From Clostridiales bacterium (GTDB lineage Bacteria > Bacillota > Clostridia > Oscillospirales > CAG-272), in the NCBI GenBank assembly GCA_012727435.1, contig JAAYHB010000010.1, positions 1-64,000 of the forward strand: 64,000 nucleotides of DNA, read 5' to 3'. Positions within the stretch are counted from its first letter, which is position 1; each line of letters opens with the position of its first letter. Below are positions 35,793 to 45,371 of this stretch, piece after piece. The notes beneath the pieces were generated by a model. That model was not told the origin of the DNA and made no database searches. It saw only the letters and a list, made by a program, of their open reading frames with translations. The position numbers and the translations under genes are program-made.

Positions 35793-36859
35793 TATCTGCT
35801 CCCCCCTTCCGCATCCATCATCCTGGTAAACCGGTCAAACAAAAACGAGGTGTCAAGCGGCCCGGCGCTTGCCTCGGGGTGGAACTGGACCGAGAAGGCT
35901 TTCAGGTCGGGGTAATCTATACCTTCGCAGGTGCCGTCGTTGGCGTTCTGGAACATCGGCACCCCGCATTTTATGCTTGAATTGTCGACCGCATAGCCGT
36001 GGTTCTGGCTGGTTATATATGTCCTCGTTCCAAAAAGGTCGCGCACCGGCTGGTTTGCCCCGCGGTGGCCGTATTTGAGCTTGATTGTCCTGCTCCCTGC
36101 CGCCAGCGCCAGCAGCTGGTGCCCCAAACATATGCCGAATATCGGTAGTCTGCCCAGCAATTTTTCAAGCTGTTCTATCTGGTATTTGTTTTCGGCCGGG
36201 TCGCCGGGGCCGTTAGGCAGCACCAGCCCGTCGGGAGCAAAAGCAAGAATCTCCTCGGCCGATGTCGTCGCAGGAAATACGGTTACGCTGCATCCTCGGA
36301 ACTGCAGGGATTTAATAATGTAGTTTTTGGCGCCATAGTCAATTAAGGCAACCCTGTATTTTTCGTTTTCTGCCGGGTAAACCGTCTTTTCCCGGCGGCT
36401 CACGCTCGGCACGGCGTCTTTTATACTGTAATTTTTGATAAAAGAGAGGTCCTCGGGGACACTGTCGCAGATTGCCGCGTTCATGACCCCGTGCTCGCGG
36501 ATGATTCTTGTCACCTGCCGGGTGTCAATACTGCACAGCCCGACAACGTTGTGGTCTTTGAGGAACTTGTCAAGGTCATACTGGCAGCGGAAGTTTGACG
36601 GATAGTCGCACCACTCGCGCACTACATAACCGCGCACGCAGCAGGGGCCTTCGAAGTCCTCCTCAATGATTCCGTAATTGCCGATTAGCGGGAAGGTTTG
36701 CAGCACAATCTGACCATAGTAGCTCGGATCGGTGAGCGTTTCGATGTAGCCGCACATATTGGTGGTAAAGACCAGCTCGCCGACATTTTCGGTATCTGCG
36801 CCGAACTTCTCGCCCAGAAAAACCGTCCCGTCCTCCAGCACCAAATAAGCTTTTTTCAT
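35792..36859 (-). CDS. carA: Carbamoyl-phosphate synthase small subunit (glutaminase)
   Basis: A 355-residue subunit that hydrolyses glutamine and passes ammonia to CarB. The N-terminal half is the CarA-specific domain (YLVLEDGTVFLGEKFG, TNMCGYIETLTDPSY); the C-terminal half is a class I amidotransferase with the nucleophile in FGICLGHQLLALA and the His-Glu pair in SVQFHPEAS. The start at 36859 is set by homology and AAAGGAT; the longer frame upstream is spurious. It follows argF in the arginine cluster and is coupled to carB, so carbamoyl phosphate here is probably made mainly for arginine. Confidence 0.95.
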   Translation of the reverse strand: MKKAYLVLEDGTVFLGEKFGADTENVGELVFTTNMCGYIETLTDPSYYGQIVLQTFPLIGNYGIIEEDFEGPCCVRGYVVREWCDYPSNFRCQYDLDKFLKDHNVVGLCSIDTRQVTRIIREHGVMNAAICDSVPEDLSFIKNYSIKDAVPSVSRREKTVYPAENEKYRVALIDYGAKNYIIKSLQFRGCSVTVFPATTSAEEILAFAPDGLVLPNGPGDPAENKYQIEQLEKLLGRLPIFGICLGHQLLALAAGSRTIKLKYGHRGANQPVRDLFGTRTYITSQNHGYAVDNSSIKCGVPMFQNANDGTCEGIDYPDLKAFSVQFHPEASAGPLDTSFLFDRFTRMMDAEGGSR

Positions 36860-36941
36860 TTTTTTATCCTTTCCCCGACGGCACGAATCTACCATTGCCG
36901 CCGGACCTGACCAAACCCGAATGAGTTTTTGCATATTGAAA

Positions 36942-36972
36942 GATGAGCGTTGCCAAATGGCAGTGACTCATC
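36942..36972 (-). terminator. Hairpin between argF and carA
   Basis: Arms GATGAG (36942-36947) / CTCATC (36967-36972) with inner TGCC/GGCA; on the minus strand it is followed by TTTCAATATG. It could attenuate read-through from argF to carA. Confidence 0.4.
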
Positions 36973-36985
36973 TTTTCAAGGGTAT

Positions 36986-37975
36986 TCATATCAGCGTTGC
37001 CGCCATTACGGCTTTTATAGTGTGCATCCTGTTCTCGGCCTGCTCAAACACTACCGAGCGCCGACTCTCAAAGACCTCGTCGGTGACCTCAAGCCCGCAA
37101 AGCCCGTATTTCTCGCCGACCTCCCGGCCGATAATAGTTTTCCTGTCGTGAAAGGCCGGCAGGCAGTGCATGAAAATCGCCTTGGGGCCGGCTAGGCTCA
37201 TGATTTTCCCGTTTACCTGATATGGGAGCAGTGCCGCTATTCTCTCGCCCCATGCCGACTCGGGCTCGCCCATCGACAGCCAGACGTCGGTGTAGACAAT
37301 ATCCGCCCGGCAAGCGGCTTTTTCGGGGTCTGAAATAAACCTCAACTCAGCACCGGTGGTGCGGGCTATCTCCCCGCATTTCTCTCTCAGTTCTTTTGAT
37401 GGGAGATATTCTGCGGGAGCGGCGGCCGTGAAGTTCAGCCCGAGTTTTGCACAGCCCACCATGAGCGAGTTGCCCATGTTGTAGCGCGCGTCGCCGAAGT
37501 AGACCAGATTCAGTCCCTTAAGATACCCGAAATGCTCTTTTATTGTGAGCATGTCGGCGAGCACCTGCGTCGGGTGAAATTCGTTGGTAAGCCCGTTCCA
37601 GACCGGCACGCCGGCATGTTTTGCTATTTCCTCGACTATCGACTGCTCAAAACCGCGGTACTCGATTCCGTCATAAAGCCTGCCGAGCACGCGCGCAGTA
37701 TCGGCAATGCTCTCTTTTTTGCCGATCTGCGAGCCCTGCGGGTCAAGATAGGTGACATTCATGCCGAGGTCGTAGGCGGCGACCTCAAAACTGCAGCGGG
37801 TACGGGTGCTGGTTTTCTCGAAAATCAGGGCGATGTTCTTGCCTTCGCAAAGCCTGTGGGGTATGCCGGCCTTTTTCTTTGCCTTAAATTCTGCGGCAAG
37901 GTCAATTAGGCCCAGTATTTCCTCGGGGGTAAAGTCAAGGAGCGTGAGAAAGTTCCTCCCGGCAAGATTAATCAT
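36986..37975 (-). CDS. argF: Ornithine carbamoyltransferase
   Basis: A 329-residue enzyme joining carbamoyl phosphate to ornithine to give citrulline. Carbamoyl-phosphate site STRTR at residues 56-60, HPTQVLADM, and the ornithine-binding HCLPAFHDR near the C-terminus are all intact. [13 protein letters not shown] is the SMG loop typical of OTCase rather than aspartate transcarbamylase. It starts 11 bases after argD, and carA follows after a 126-base gap with a hairpin. Confidence 0.96.
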   Translation of the reverse strand: MINLAGRNFLTLLDFTPEEILGLIDLAAEFKAKKKAGIPHRLCEGKNIALIFEKTSTRTRCSFEVAAYDLGMNVTYLDPQGSQIGKKESIADTARVLGRLYDGIEYRGFEQSIVEEIAKHAGVPVWNGLTNEFHPTQVLADMLTIKEHFGYLKGLNLVYFGDARYNMGNSLMVGCAKLGLNFTAAAPAEYLPSKELREKCGEIARTTGAELRFISDPEKAACRADIVYTDVWLSMGEPESAWGERIAALLPYQVNGKIMSLAGPKAIFMHCLPAFHDRKTIIGREVGEKYGLCGLEVTDEVFESRRSVVFEQAENRMHTIKAVMAATLI

Positions 37976-37986
37976 ATGTCGCCCTC

Positions 37987-39150
37987 CTATTCCGCACAGG
38001 CCGCTTTTATCACAGCTACTGCCTTTTTCAGCAAATCATCGGGGATGTTCAGCGGCGGCAGCAGCCTGACTTTGTTTTTGGCCTTGATGACTATGACACC
38101 CATCTCGCGGCATCTTCTGATGACCTCGGCAGCCGGCTTTGAGGTTTCAATTCCAATCATCAGCCCCATGCCTGTGACACCCAAAATCCCCGGAGCGCCG
38201 CGAAGCTCCTTCATAATATAATCCGATTTTTCTTTGACTTTGTCAAGTAGGTTTTTGTTAATTCGCGATAAAATGTTCAGAGCCCCGGCACAGACCACAG
38301 GATTGCCGCCGAAGGTCGAGCCGTGCGAACCGGGGGTGAACACATCCTGCACTTTTTCACCGAGCAGCGTCGCCCCTATCGGCAGCCCGCCGCCAAGCCC
38401 TTTGGCTAAGGTGACTATATCCGGGGTAATGCCGTAATTCTTGTAGGCAAAATACTCCCCGGTCCGTCCGCAGCCGGTCTGCACCTCGTCGACAATCATG
38501 AGAAGCCCGTACTCGGCGGCAACTTGAGAAATACCGCTGACAAATTCCTGCGGAAGAGGCAAAACTCCGCCCTCGCCCTGAATCAGCTCAAACATCACCG
38601 CCGCGACCCTGCCGGTCTTTGCCTGCTCCACTACTTCATTAAGGTCGCCGACCTCTACATAAATAAATCCGGGAGTGAGCGGCCGGTAATCGGTATGAAA
38701 AGTCTCCTGCCCGGTCGCGGCCAGCGTGGTTATCGTGCGGCCATGAAAACTGTTTTTCAGCGTGATAATATTATACCTTTCGGCGCCGTATTTTGCCGCC
38801 GCATATTTTCTTGCGGCCTTGATGGCGCACTCATTAGCCTCGGCCCCCGAGTTTGAGAAGAAGACCTTCTTCATCCCCGAAATCTCGCAGAGTTTTTCTG
38901 CAAGAAGAACACAGGGGTCACTATAAAATAAATTTGAAGTGTGCTGGCAGGTTTTTAATTGTTCTGTGACTGCATCTACCCACTCATCGTCGCTCACACC
39001 GAAGGAATTGACCGCAATCCCGCTGCCCAGATCTATATACTCGTTGCCCTGCTCGTCGTAGACCAGCGCGCCCTTCCCGCGGACGATTCTGAGCGGGAAA
39101 CGGTCGTATGTAGCGGCGATATACTCATGGTCCTTTGCAATTATATCCAT
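37987..39150 (-). CDS. argD: Acetylornithine aminotransferase
   Basis: A 387-residue class III PLP aminotransferase converting N-acetylglutamate semialdehyde to N-acetylornithine. Visible: SGIAVNSFG near the N-terminus, [17 protein letters not shown] (cofactor phosphate), [21 protein letters not shown] (Asp for pyridine N) and [14 protein letters not shown] with the PLP lysine. Length is normal. It lies 21 bases after argB and 11 before argF. Confidence 0.95.
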   Translation of the reverse strand: MDIIAKDHEYIAATYDRFPLRIVRGKGALVYDEQGNEYIDLGSGIAVNSFGVSDDEWVDAVTEQLKTCQHTSNLFYSDPCVLLAEKLCEISGMKKVFFSNSGAEANECAIKAARKYAAAKYGAERYNIITLKNSFHGRTITTLAATGQETFHTDYRPLTPGFIYVEVGDLNEVVEQAKTGRVAAVMFELIQGEGGVLPLPQEFVSGISQVAAEYGLLMIVDEVQTGCGRTGEYFAYKNYGITPDIVTLAKGLGGGLPIGATLLGEKVQDVFTPGSHGSTFGGNPVVCAGALNILSRINKNLLDKVKEKSDYIMKELRGAPGILGVTGMGLMIGIETSKPAAEVIRRCREMGVIVIKAKNKVRLLPPLNIPDDLLKKAVAVIKAACAE

Positions 39151-39171
39151 AAGGCTCCCTTCCCCGCTCGC

Positions 39172-40038
39172 TTATTCGTCATTGGCCGCAATCATGGTTC
39201 CGGCGCCCTCGTCGGTCAGCATCTCGATGAGCAGCGAATGGGGCACCCGCCCGTCGATAATGGTGACCCGCTTGACCCCCAGCTCGATTGCGTCAATGCA
39301 GCACTGGATTTTTGGAATCATGCCGCCCGACACGGCTCCGTTCCTTATCATTTCCTTGGCTTCTTTTACATTCATAAATTTAATAAGTGAGGACGGGTCG
39401 CTTACGTCGCGCAGCACCCCGGCGATGTCTGTCAGGGTCATGAGGCGCTCAGCCTTCATCTCCCCGGCGATATATGCCGCAGCGGTGTCGGCGTTGATAT
39501 TGTAAATATTCCCTTCCTTGTCGCACCCCACCGTCGAGACCACCGGGATATAGCCGTTCTGAAGCAGGTCAATAATCGGCTTTACGTTGACCCGGGTAAT
39601 CTCGCCGACAAAGCCGTGCACCTCATCGCGCCGCTTGGCTTCAATCAACCGGCCGTCAATGCCGCAGATGCCGATTGCATTGCCGCCCTTGGTCTGAAGC
39701 AGGTTGACCAGATTTTTGTTGACCTTGCCGGCCAGCACCATCTGAACGATTTCGGCAGACTCACGGTCGGTCACGCGCAGGCCGTCGATAAACACCGATT
39801 CTTTTCCGAACTTCCCGAGAACTTCGGAAATCTCGGGGCCGCCTCCGTGCACCACAACGACCTTGACGCCAATCAGCCCGAGCAGGATTATATCGTCCAT
39901 GACCTGGCGCTTTAAGTCCTCGTTGAGCATGGCGTTCCCGCCGTATTTGACGACTACTATCTTGTTATAGTACTTCTGTATATACGGCAGCGCCTGTGTG
40001 AGCACCTCTGCGCGCTTGAAGTTATCAATGTCGGTCAT
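39172..40038 (-). CDS. argB: Acetylglutamate kinase
   Basis: A 288-residue kinase that phosphorylates N-acetylglutamate, the second step of the cyclic arginine pathway and usually the arginine-inhibited one when ArgJ makes acetylglutamate. Seen: KIVVVKYGGNAM (ATP-binding), VVVHGGGPEIS, IDGLRVT, and GGMIPKIQCCIDAIE. An N-terminal helix (FKRAEVLTQALPYIQKYY) is present, the hallmark of hexameric, arginine-sensitive forms. The start at 40038 has AAGGAGG upstream. Confidence 0.95.
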   Translation of the reverse strand: MTDIDNFKRAEVLTQALPYIQKYYNKIVVVKYGGNAMLNEDLKRQVMDDIILLGLIGVKVVVVHGGGPEISEVLGKFGKESVFIDGLRVTDRESAEIVQMVLAGKVNKNLVNLLQTKGGNAIGICGIDGRLIEAKRRDEVHGFVGEITRVNVKPIIDLLQNGYIPVVSTVGCDKEGNIYNINADTAAAYIAGEMKAERLMTLTDIAGVLRDVSDPSSLIKFMNVKEAKEMIRNGAVSGGMIPKIQCCIDAIELGVKRVTIIDGRVPHSLLIEMLTDEGAGTMIAANDE

Positions 40039-40051
40039 TGCCCTGCCTCCT

Positions 40052-41263
40052 TTAAGTCCTGTAAGCTCCGTTGATTCTGACATAATCGTACGTGAGGTCG
40101 CAACCCCAGGCAACCGCTCCGGCGCCGCCGCTCTTGAGATCAACCAAAATAGTTATTTCCTTCTCAAGCAGAACCGCTTTAGCCTTTTCCTCGGAGAAGT
40201 CGACCGCCGCGCCGTCCTCGCAGACTTTGACGGTTCCCGCCACAGATGCAAACGAAACGTCAATCTTATTTACGTCAACCGTAGCGCCACTGTAGCCTAT
40301 GGCGCAGAGCACGCGCCCGAAGTTGGCATCCGCTCCGAACATGGCAGCCTTGACCAGCGTTGATGATATAATACTTCTGGCCACAACCCGGGCGGTTTCC
40401 TCATCGGCGGCACCTGTAACGCGGCACTCAAGCAGCTTTGTGGCTCCCTCGCCGTCGGCTGCAATCATTTTGCACAGCGGCAGCGTCACGGCTCTCAGCG
40501 CCTTTTTGAAGGTTTCAAAATCCTCGCCTTCGCCTACAATTTCGTGATTTCCCGCCATGCCGTTGGCAAGTATGGCTACCATGTCGTTAGTCGAGGTGTC
40601 GCCGTCAATGCTGATCATATTGAAGGTGTTTTTAATATCTTCCGAGAGGGCAATCTGGAGCATCGCCGGCGAAATTGCCGCGTCGGTGGTTATAAAGACC
40701 AGCATGGTTGCCATGTTGGGGTGAATCATGCCCGAGCCCTTGGCAATACCCCCCATCCGGCAGACACGCCCGCTTATTTCAAACTCGACAGCTACTTCTT
40801 TCTTCATGGTGTCGGTTGTCATTATCCCTTCGGCGGCGTCCGAGCTGTTTTTGCCGAGCGACCTTACCAGTGTGGGTATGCCCTCTTTTATCGGGGTGAT
40901 GTCAAGCTTCTGGCCTATCACGCCGGTAGAGGCTACGATTACGTCTTTTTCGGATATGCCGAGCTCGCGCGCGAGCAGCCGGCAGGTTTCCTCGGCTATT
41001 TCTACTCCGTCTTTGTTGCAGGTGTTGGCGTTGCCGCTGTTGCAGATTATGGCCTGCGCATACCCGTCGGCTATGTTCTGCTTTGTAACGGTAATAGGTG
41101 CGCCAAAAACCAGATTCGTGGTGTAAACCGCGGCAGCCGAGGCAACTTTCTCGCTGAAAATCAGGGCAAGGTCGCGCTTTGTGCGGTTTTTACGGATTCC
41201 GCAGTGAATGCCGCTTGCCGTAAATCCACGGGCTGCGCAAACGCCGCCGTCTATCATTTTCAT
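40052..41263 (-). CDS. argJ: Bifunctional glutamate N-acetyltransferase / ornithine acetyltransferase
   Basis: A 403-residue autoprocessed enzyme that recycles the acetyl group from acetylornithine to glutamate. The self-cleavage site is the Thr in MIHPNMATMLVF, giving alpha and beta chains; GFTASGIHCGIRKNR at the N-terminus, STGVIGQ and SFASVAGTV near the C-terminus are conserved. I choose ATG 41263 over GTG 41275 because the GGAG site abuts the latter. No separate argA appears in the window, so ArgJ likely also supplies acetylglutamate. A TTGACA box (41305-41310) in the gap before it might serve an internal promoter, without a good -10. Confidence 0.95.
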   Translation of the reverse strand: MKMIDGGVCAARGFTASGIHCGIRKNRTKRDLALIFSEKVASAAAVYTTNLVFGAPITVTKQNIADGYAQAIICNSGNANTCNKDGVEIAEETCRLLARELGISEKDVIVASTGVIGQKLDITPIKEGIPTLVRSLGKNSSDAAEGIMTTDTMKKEVAVEFEISGRVCRMGGIAKGSGMIHPNMATMLVFITTDAAISPAMLQIALSEDIKNTFNMISIDGDTSTNDMVAILANGMAGNHEIVGEGEDFETFKKALRAVTLPLCKMIAADGEGATKLLECRVTGAADEETARVVARSIISSTLVKAAMFGADANFGRVLCAIGYSGATVDVNKIDVSFASVAGTVKVCEDGAAVDFSEEKAKAVLLEKEITILVDLKSGGAGAVAWGCDLTYDYVRINGAYRT

Positions 41264-41344
41264 TTGTGCAAACACTCCGTTTATGTCGTTAATAAATTAA
41301 AGTTTGTCAATCGTTTCCGCATTTTTTAAGTTTGTGATATAATA

Positions 41345-42274
41345 TCAAAGTACAAGTCCGGTTTTGGGGGCGATCCCGAGCACTATGTTCATACACTCGA
41401 CAGCGGAGCCCGAGGCGCCCTTTCCGAGATTGTCGAACTGGGCACACAGTGTTATTCTGTCCTCGTTGCCCATGACACATATGTTCATATAATCGACTCC
41501 CGAAAGTGCCCCGCTCGACACAAAGCCGTTCTTGTCAATTTTGTCACAATACCGTACTATTTCACCATTATACTTCCTTTTGTATATCTTTATGATGTCA
41601 GACATACCGTCACCGCCGAGCATTTCGGCAAACAGCGGAACTGTCACCAGCATCCCGCTGTAGTAATCGGCCACAATCGGCGAAAAATGCGGCGCCTTCT
41701 CAAGCCCGGATATCGCCATCATTTCCTTTAGGTGCTTGTGGCGCTGCTCGATGGCGTAAACCCGAGGAAAGTCAAGCTCTGGCGCGCGGCCCTCGGTCTC
41801 GTACTCGGCTATCATCTTATTGCCGCCGCCCGAGTAGCCGGTCAGCGAAAAGCAGGCCAGCCGGCTGTCCTTTGGGAGGATCCCTACTTCAATGAGAGGA
41901 TAGACAAGTGCTATAAAACCGGCGGCGTGGCAGCCCGGCACCGCAATCCGCTTTGATTTTCTTATCGCCTCAAAATGTTCCTCCGACAGCTCGGGAAAGC
42001 CGTATGCCCAGCCGGGGGAAGTCCGGTGTGCTGTTGAGGCGTCGATTATCACGGTGTCGGGATTTTCGACCAGCGCCACCGCCTCGACCGCCGCCGAATC
42101 AGGCAGGCATAAGAACGCCACATCTGCTTCATTGAGCAGCTTTGCCCGCTCGGCGGGGTTTTTTCTGAGTTCGGGCTTTATAGTGAGCAATTTTATGTCG
42201 TTTCTATCCGAGAGACGCTTATGAATTCTCAGACCGGTCGTGCCGGCTTCTCCGTCTATAAAAACCTTTTTCAT
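41345..42274 (-). CDS. argC: N-acetyl-gamma-glutamyl-phosphate reductase, short (type 2) form
   Basis: A 309-residue NADPH enzyme making N-acetylglutamate semialdehyde. It opens with VFIDGEAGTTGLRIHKRL (Rossmann motif), has CLPDSAAVEAV, and carries the nucleophile C115 in AVPGCHAAGF. The GEAGTTGL start and 309-residue length mark the shorter ArgC type 2 rather than the usual 345-residue type. It overlaps argH by 4 bases. A perfect palindrome TGATATAATATCA (41335-41347) covers its stop codon. Confidence 0.94.
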   Translation of the reverse strand: MKKVFIDGEAGTTGLRIHKRLSDRNDIKLLTIKPELRKNPAERAKLLNEADVAFLCLPDSAAVEAVALVENPDTVIIDASTAHRTSPGWAYGFPELSEEHFEAIRKSKRIAVPGCHAAGFIALVYPLIEVGILPKDSRLACFSLTGYSGGGNKMIAEYETEGRAPELDFPRVYAIEQRHKHLKEMMAISGLEKAPHFSPIVADYYSGMLVTVPLFAEMLGGDGMSDIIKIYKRKYNGEIVRYCDKIDKNGFVSSGALSGVDYMNICVMGNEDRITLCAQFDNLGKGASGSAVECMNIVLGIAPKTGLVL

Positions 42275-43653
42275 TCGCTAAGATACTCCCTGAGCCATTT
42301 TATCTGTGCTGCGACCGAATCCGACCCGGTTCCGCCGGCCGATATCCGTCTGACAACACAATTTGAGAGCTCAATTTCAGAATAAAGGTCAGCCTCAAAC
42401 AAATCGCTGAAGGATTTATACTCCTCAAGCGTCAGAGTCTCGAGCACCTTTTTGTGCTTCATCGCATAGGCGACTATTTCCCCGACCATTCTGTATGCGG
42501 CCCTGAAGGGCATGCCGCGCTTTGTGAGATAGTCGGCCAGGTCGGTGGCGTTGATAAAGCCCTCCTGCGCCGTGGCATGCATGCGCTTACGGTTGACCTT
42601 CATTGTCGCGACCATCGGCGCCATGATACCGAGGCAGGCCTTTACAGTGTCAATGCTGTCAAAGACCGCTTCCTTGTCCTCCTGCATATCCTTGTTGTAG
42701 GCAAGCGGCAGCCCTTTCATGGTGGTCAGCAGCGCTATAAGGTTCCCGTATACCCGCCCGGTTTTGCCGCGTATCAGCTCCGCCATGTCGGGGTTTTTCT
42801 TCTGCGGCATGATGCTGGAGCCGGTGGTGTAGCCGTCGTCAAGTTCAATAAACTTAAATTCCCATGAAGACCAGAGAATCAGTTCCTCGGCAAGCCTTGA
42901 GAGGTGCATCATCAGTATCGAGAGCGCACTCAAAATCTCAAGGCAGAAATCGCGGTCGGACACGCCGTCAATGCTGTTTATTGTAATCCCCGAGAACCCG
43001 AGCAGCTCTGCCGTCATCTCACGGTCGATGTCATATGTCGTCCCGGCAAGCGCGCAGGAGCCGAGCGGCGAGAGATTCATGCGCTCTGCAGCATCACAAA
43101 TCCGGTCAATATCCCGTCTGAGCATGCTCGCATATGCAAGAATGTGATGTGCAAAGACAATCGGCTGGGCGCGCTGCAAGTGTGTGTAGCCCGGCATAAT
43201 CGCTTCGGTATTGGCCTCGGCCTGCGAGAGTATCGCCCCCATCAACTTCTTTATCAGGTTAATAATCTCCCCGGCTTCATCTCTCAGGTACATCCTCAGG
43301 TCAAGCGCCACCTGGTCGTTTCTGCTGCGCGCGGTGTGCAGCTTCTTTCCGGCCTCTCCTATCCGCCGGGTCAGCTCGGCCTCGACGAACATATGAATGT
43401 CCTCGGCCTGTGGGTCAAATTCAAGTTTCCCTGTCTGAAGGTCGGCCAAAATCCCCTCAAGGCCGCTTTTTATCTTCTCATACTCGTCACTCGAGATTAT
43501 TCCCTGTCGTGCAAGCATGGCCGCGTGCGCCTTTGAGCCGGCAATATTCTGCCTGAACATCCGGCAATCAAAGCGTATCGACGAGTTGAAGTCGTCGGCG
43601 GCACGCTCCGGCCTGCCCGCCGTGAGCCCGGCCCAAAGTTTTTCACTTGCCAT
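42271..43653 (-). CDS. argH: Argininosuccinate lyase
   Basis: A 460-residue fumarase-superfamily enzyme that splits argininosuccinate to arginine and fumarate. Conserved blocks: RFDCRMFRQNIAGSKAHAAML, TARSRNDQVALDLRMYLRD, PGYTHLQRAQPI and the signature GSSIMPQKKNPDMAEL with the catalytic serine. Length is normal. It overlaps argC by 4 bases; the 182-base gap to argG holds repeat copy 6. Confidence 0.96.
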   Translation of the reverse strand: MASEKLWAGLTAGRPERAADDFNSSIRFDCRMFRQNIAGSKAHAAMLARQGIISSDEYEKIKSGLEGILADLQTGKLEFDPQAEDIHMFVEAELTRRIGEAGKKLHTARSRNDQVALDLRMYLRDEAGEIINLIKKLMGAILSQAEANTEAIMPGYTHLQRAQPIVFAHHILAYASMLRRDIDRICDAAERMNLSPLGSCALAGTTYDIDREMTAELLGFSGITINSIDGVSDRDFCLEILSALSILMMHLSRLAEELILWSSWEFKFIELDDGYTTGSSIMPQKKNPDMAELIRGKTGRVYGNLIALLTTMKGLPLAYNKDMQEDKEAVFDSIDTVKACLGIMAPMVATMKVNRKRMHATAQEGFINATDLADYLTKRGMPFRAAYRMVGEIVAYAMKHKKVLETLTLEEYKSFSDLFEADLYSEIELSNCVVRRISAGGTGSDSVAAQIKWLREYLSE

Positions 43654-43677
43654 AATGTCACTATCCTTTCTTCAGGA

Positions 43678-43764
43678 GCGCTGCCCCCGGGCTCCCGATT
43701 TTCTTACGGGGGCACTGCCCCCGAACCCCCGCTTAATAAGAATTTTCAAAAAACTTTCACAAAC
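43678..43764 (+). repeat. Interspersed palindromic repeat, copy 6 (opposite orientation)
   Basis: Plus orientation between argG and argH, both of which are on the minus strand, so this is the only clear copy not reading with the gene before it. The first hairpin is duplicated (GCGCTGCCCCCGG at 43678-43690 and CGGGGGCACTGCCCCCG at 43707-43723), followed by AACCCCCGCTTAA and a decayed tail. Confidence 0.8.
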
Positions 43765-43835
43765 CTCTTGCTTGTAGTTTTCGCGGGGCATAAATCCATT
43801 CAATTTGCCGCGTGGTAACAATCAAAACCTGCGAT

Positions 43836-45065
43836 TTATTTAATGTTGTTTCTTTTCTTCATTTTGGCTATTATCTTTGACTGCAGCCCGAAGAGATTAA
43901 TAAATCCGGTAGCGTCGCTCTGGTTGTAGACGTTGTCCTCGTCGAAGGTGGCTATTTCGGCGTCGTAGAGCGAGTAAGGCGAGGTTACGCCTGCATTTAT
44001 CATGTTGCCCTTGTAAAGTTTGAGGGTGACGTCGCCGGTGACATACTTCTGGGTCGATTTCACAAAGGCAAGTATCGCCTCGGTCAGCGGAGTGAACCAC
44101 AGCCCGTAGTACACCTGCTCTCCGAGTTTCTGCGCGACCAAGGCCTTGTAGTGAGCAGTCTCACGGTCAAGGCAGATGGTCTCAAGCACCTTGTGCGCGC
44201 GGTATAGAATTGCACCGCCGGGAGTTTCATAAACTCCCCGGCTTTTCATGCCGACGAGCCGGTTCTCAACAATATCGAGCAGGCCGATGCCGTTCTCGCC
44301 GCCGCGCTTGTTGAGCTTTCTGACAAGCGATACCGGGTCGAGCTCTTCCCCGTCGACCGCAGTCGGCACGCCGGCCTCAAAATGAATCGTGACATATGTC
44401 GGCTTGTCGGGCGCCGCCTCGGGAGATACCCCCATTTCAAGGAAGCCGGGCTTGTTATACTGCGGCTCGTTTGCCGGGTCCTCAAGGTCCAGTCCCTCAT
44501 GCGAGAGGTGCCAGATGTTTTTATCCTTTGAGTAATTGGTCTCGCGGCTGATTCTCAGCGGCACGCCGTGCGCCTCGGCATAATCTATTTCCTCGTCGCG
44601 GGACTTTATGCTCCACTCGCGCCACGGCGCGATTATCGGCATCTCGGGAGCGAAGGCCTTTATCGCCAGCTCAAAGCGCACCTGGTCGTTTCCCTTCCCG
44701 GTGCAGCCGTGGCAGACCGCGTCGGCGCCTTCTGCCAGCGCAATCTCCGCCACCCGCTTGGCGATCGGCGGGCGAGCGAGAGCCGTGCCGAGCATGTAGT
44801 CCTCATATAGCGCTCCGGCCTGAACGCAGGGGAAGACATACTCCTCAAGGAACTCGCGGGCAAGGTCCTCAATGTAGAGTTTGGAGGCTCCGGTCTTGAG
44901 TGCCTTTTCCTCAAGTCCGACCAGCTCGTCGGTCTGCCCGAAGTTGCCGCATACGGCTATGACCTCACAGTTATTGTAGTTCTCTTTCAGCCACGGAATG
45001 ATAATCGAGGTGTCAAGCCCGCCGGAATAGGCCAGCACAACCTTTTTTATTTTGCTCTTATCCAT
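43836..45065 (-). CDS. argG: Argininosuccinate synthase
   Basis: A 409-residue ATP pyrophosphatase-type ligase joining citrulline and aspartate. The PP-loop [17 protein letters not shown] is at the N-terminus; [15 protein letters not shown] and the [18 protein letters not shown] block are typical. Length is normal. It is the first gene of the arginine cluster, with a good promoter and an ArgR-like site immediately upstream. Confidence 0.96.
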   Translation of the reverse strand: MDKSKIKKVVLAYSGGLDTSIIIPWLKENYNNCEVIAVCGNFGQTDELVGLEEKALKTGASKLYIEDLAREFLEEYVFPCVQAGALYEDYMLGTALARPPIAKRVAEIALAEGADAVCHGCTGKGNDQVRFELAIKAFAPEMPIIAPWREWSIKSRDEEIDYAEAHGVPLRISRETNYSKDKNIWHLSHEGLDLEDPANEPQYNKPGFLEMGVSPEAAPDKPTYVTIHFEAGVPTAVDGEELDPVSLVRKLNKRGGENGIGLLDIVENRLVGMKSRGVYETPGGAILYRAHKVLETICLDRETAHYKALVAQKLGEQVYYGLWFTPLTEAILAFVKSTQKYVTGDVTLKLYKGNMINAGVTSPYSLYDAEIATFDEDNVYNQSDATGFINLFGLQSKIIAKMKKRNNIK

Positions 45066-45093
45066 GTCAAGTCTCTCCGTTTGTGTATTGATA

Positions 45094-45107
45094 ATGAATA
45101 TATATTA
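45094..45107 (-). promoter_or_regulatory. Candidate ArgR operator overlapping the argG -10
   Basis: ATGAATATATATTA resembles the ARG box (TGAAT-N4-ATTCA) with one good and one imperfect half. It overlaps the -10 element, suitable for repression by ArgR when arginine is plentiful. No argR gene is in the window. Confidence 0.45.
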
Positions 45108-45130
45108 CACTATCCTGTATAATTTTGCAA
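45102..45130 (-). promoter_or_regulatory. Sigma-A promoter of the arginine cluster
   Basis: On the minus strand, -35 TTGCAA (45125-45130), 17-base spacer, -10 TAATAT (45102-45107), about 37 bases before the argG ATG. Confidence 0.7.
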
Positions 45131-45339
45131 TATCTTTTTTCAAATTTCTCAAGATTTGTGGGATTCATTACATTTGCACGACCGTTTACCCCTAACTGTT
45201 GTGCATGTTTTTTTCTAAGTTGAATACATATTTTGTTCTGCGCACCGTTTTGGTGACTTGTACCGTTCATTGGGCTGTTCGGTACATGGAATTACCAATG
45301 TATAAATATGCAATGTTATACATCCGAGCCATTATGACT

Positions 45340-45365
45340 GCCGGACGGGCAAAGCCCCGTCCGGC
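45340..45365 (-). terminator. Hairpin after aspS2
   Basis: Perfect 10-base-pair stem GCCGGACGGG (45340-45349) / CCCGTCCGGC (45356-45365), 7 bases after the aspS2 stop. No T-run follows on the minus strand. Confidence 0.6.
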
Positions 45366-45371
45366 GTACTT

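Larger units (their letters stand above)
45066..45371. other. Intergenic region between aspS2 and argG
   Basis: AT-rich stretch of about 300 bases. It contains the argG promoter and ArgR-like box near 45094-45130, a weaker TGAATACATATTTT motif at 45221-45234, and the hairpin at 45340-45365 behind aspS2. No additional gene is seen. Confidence 0.6.
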
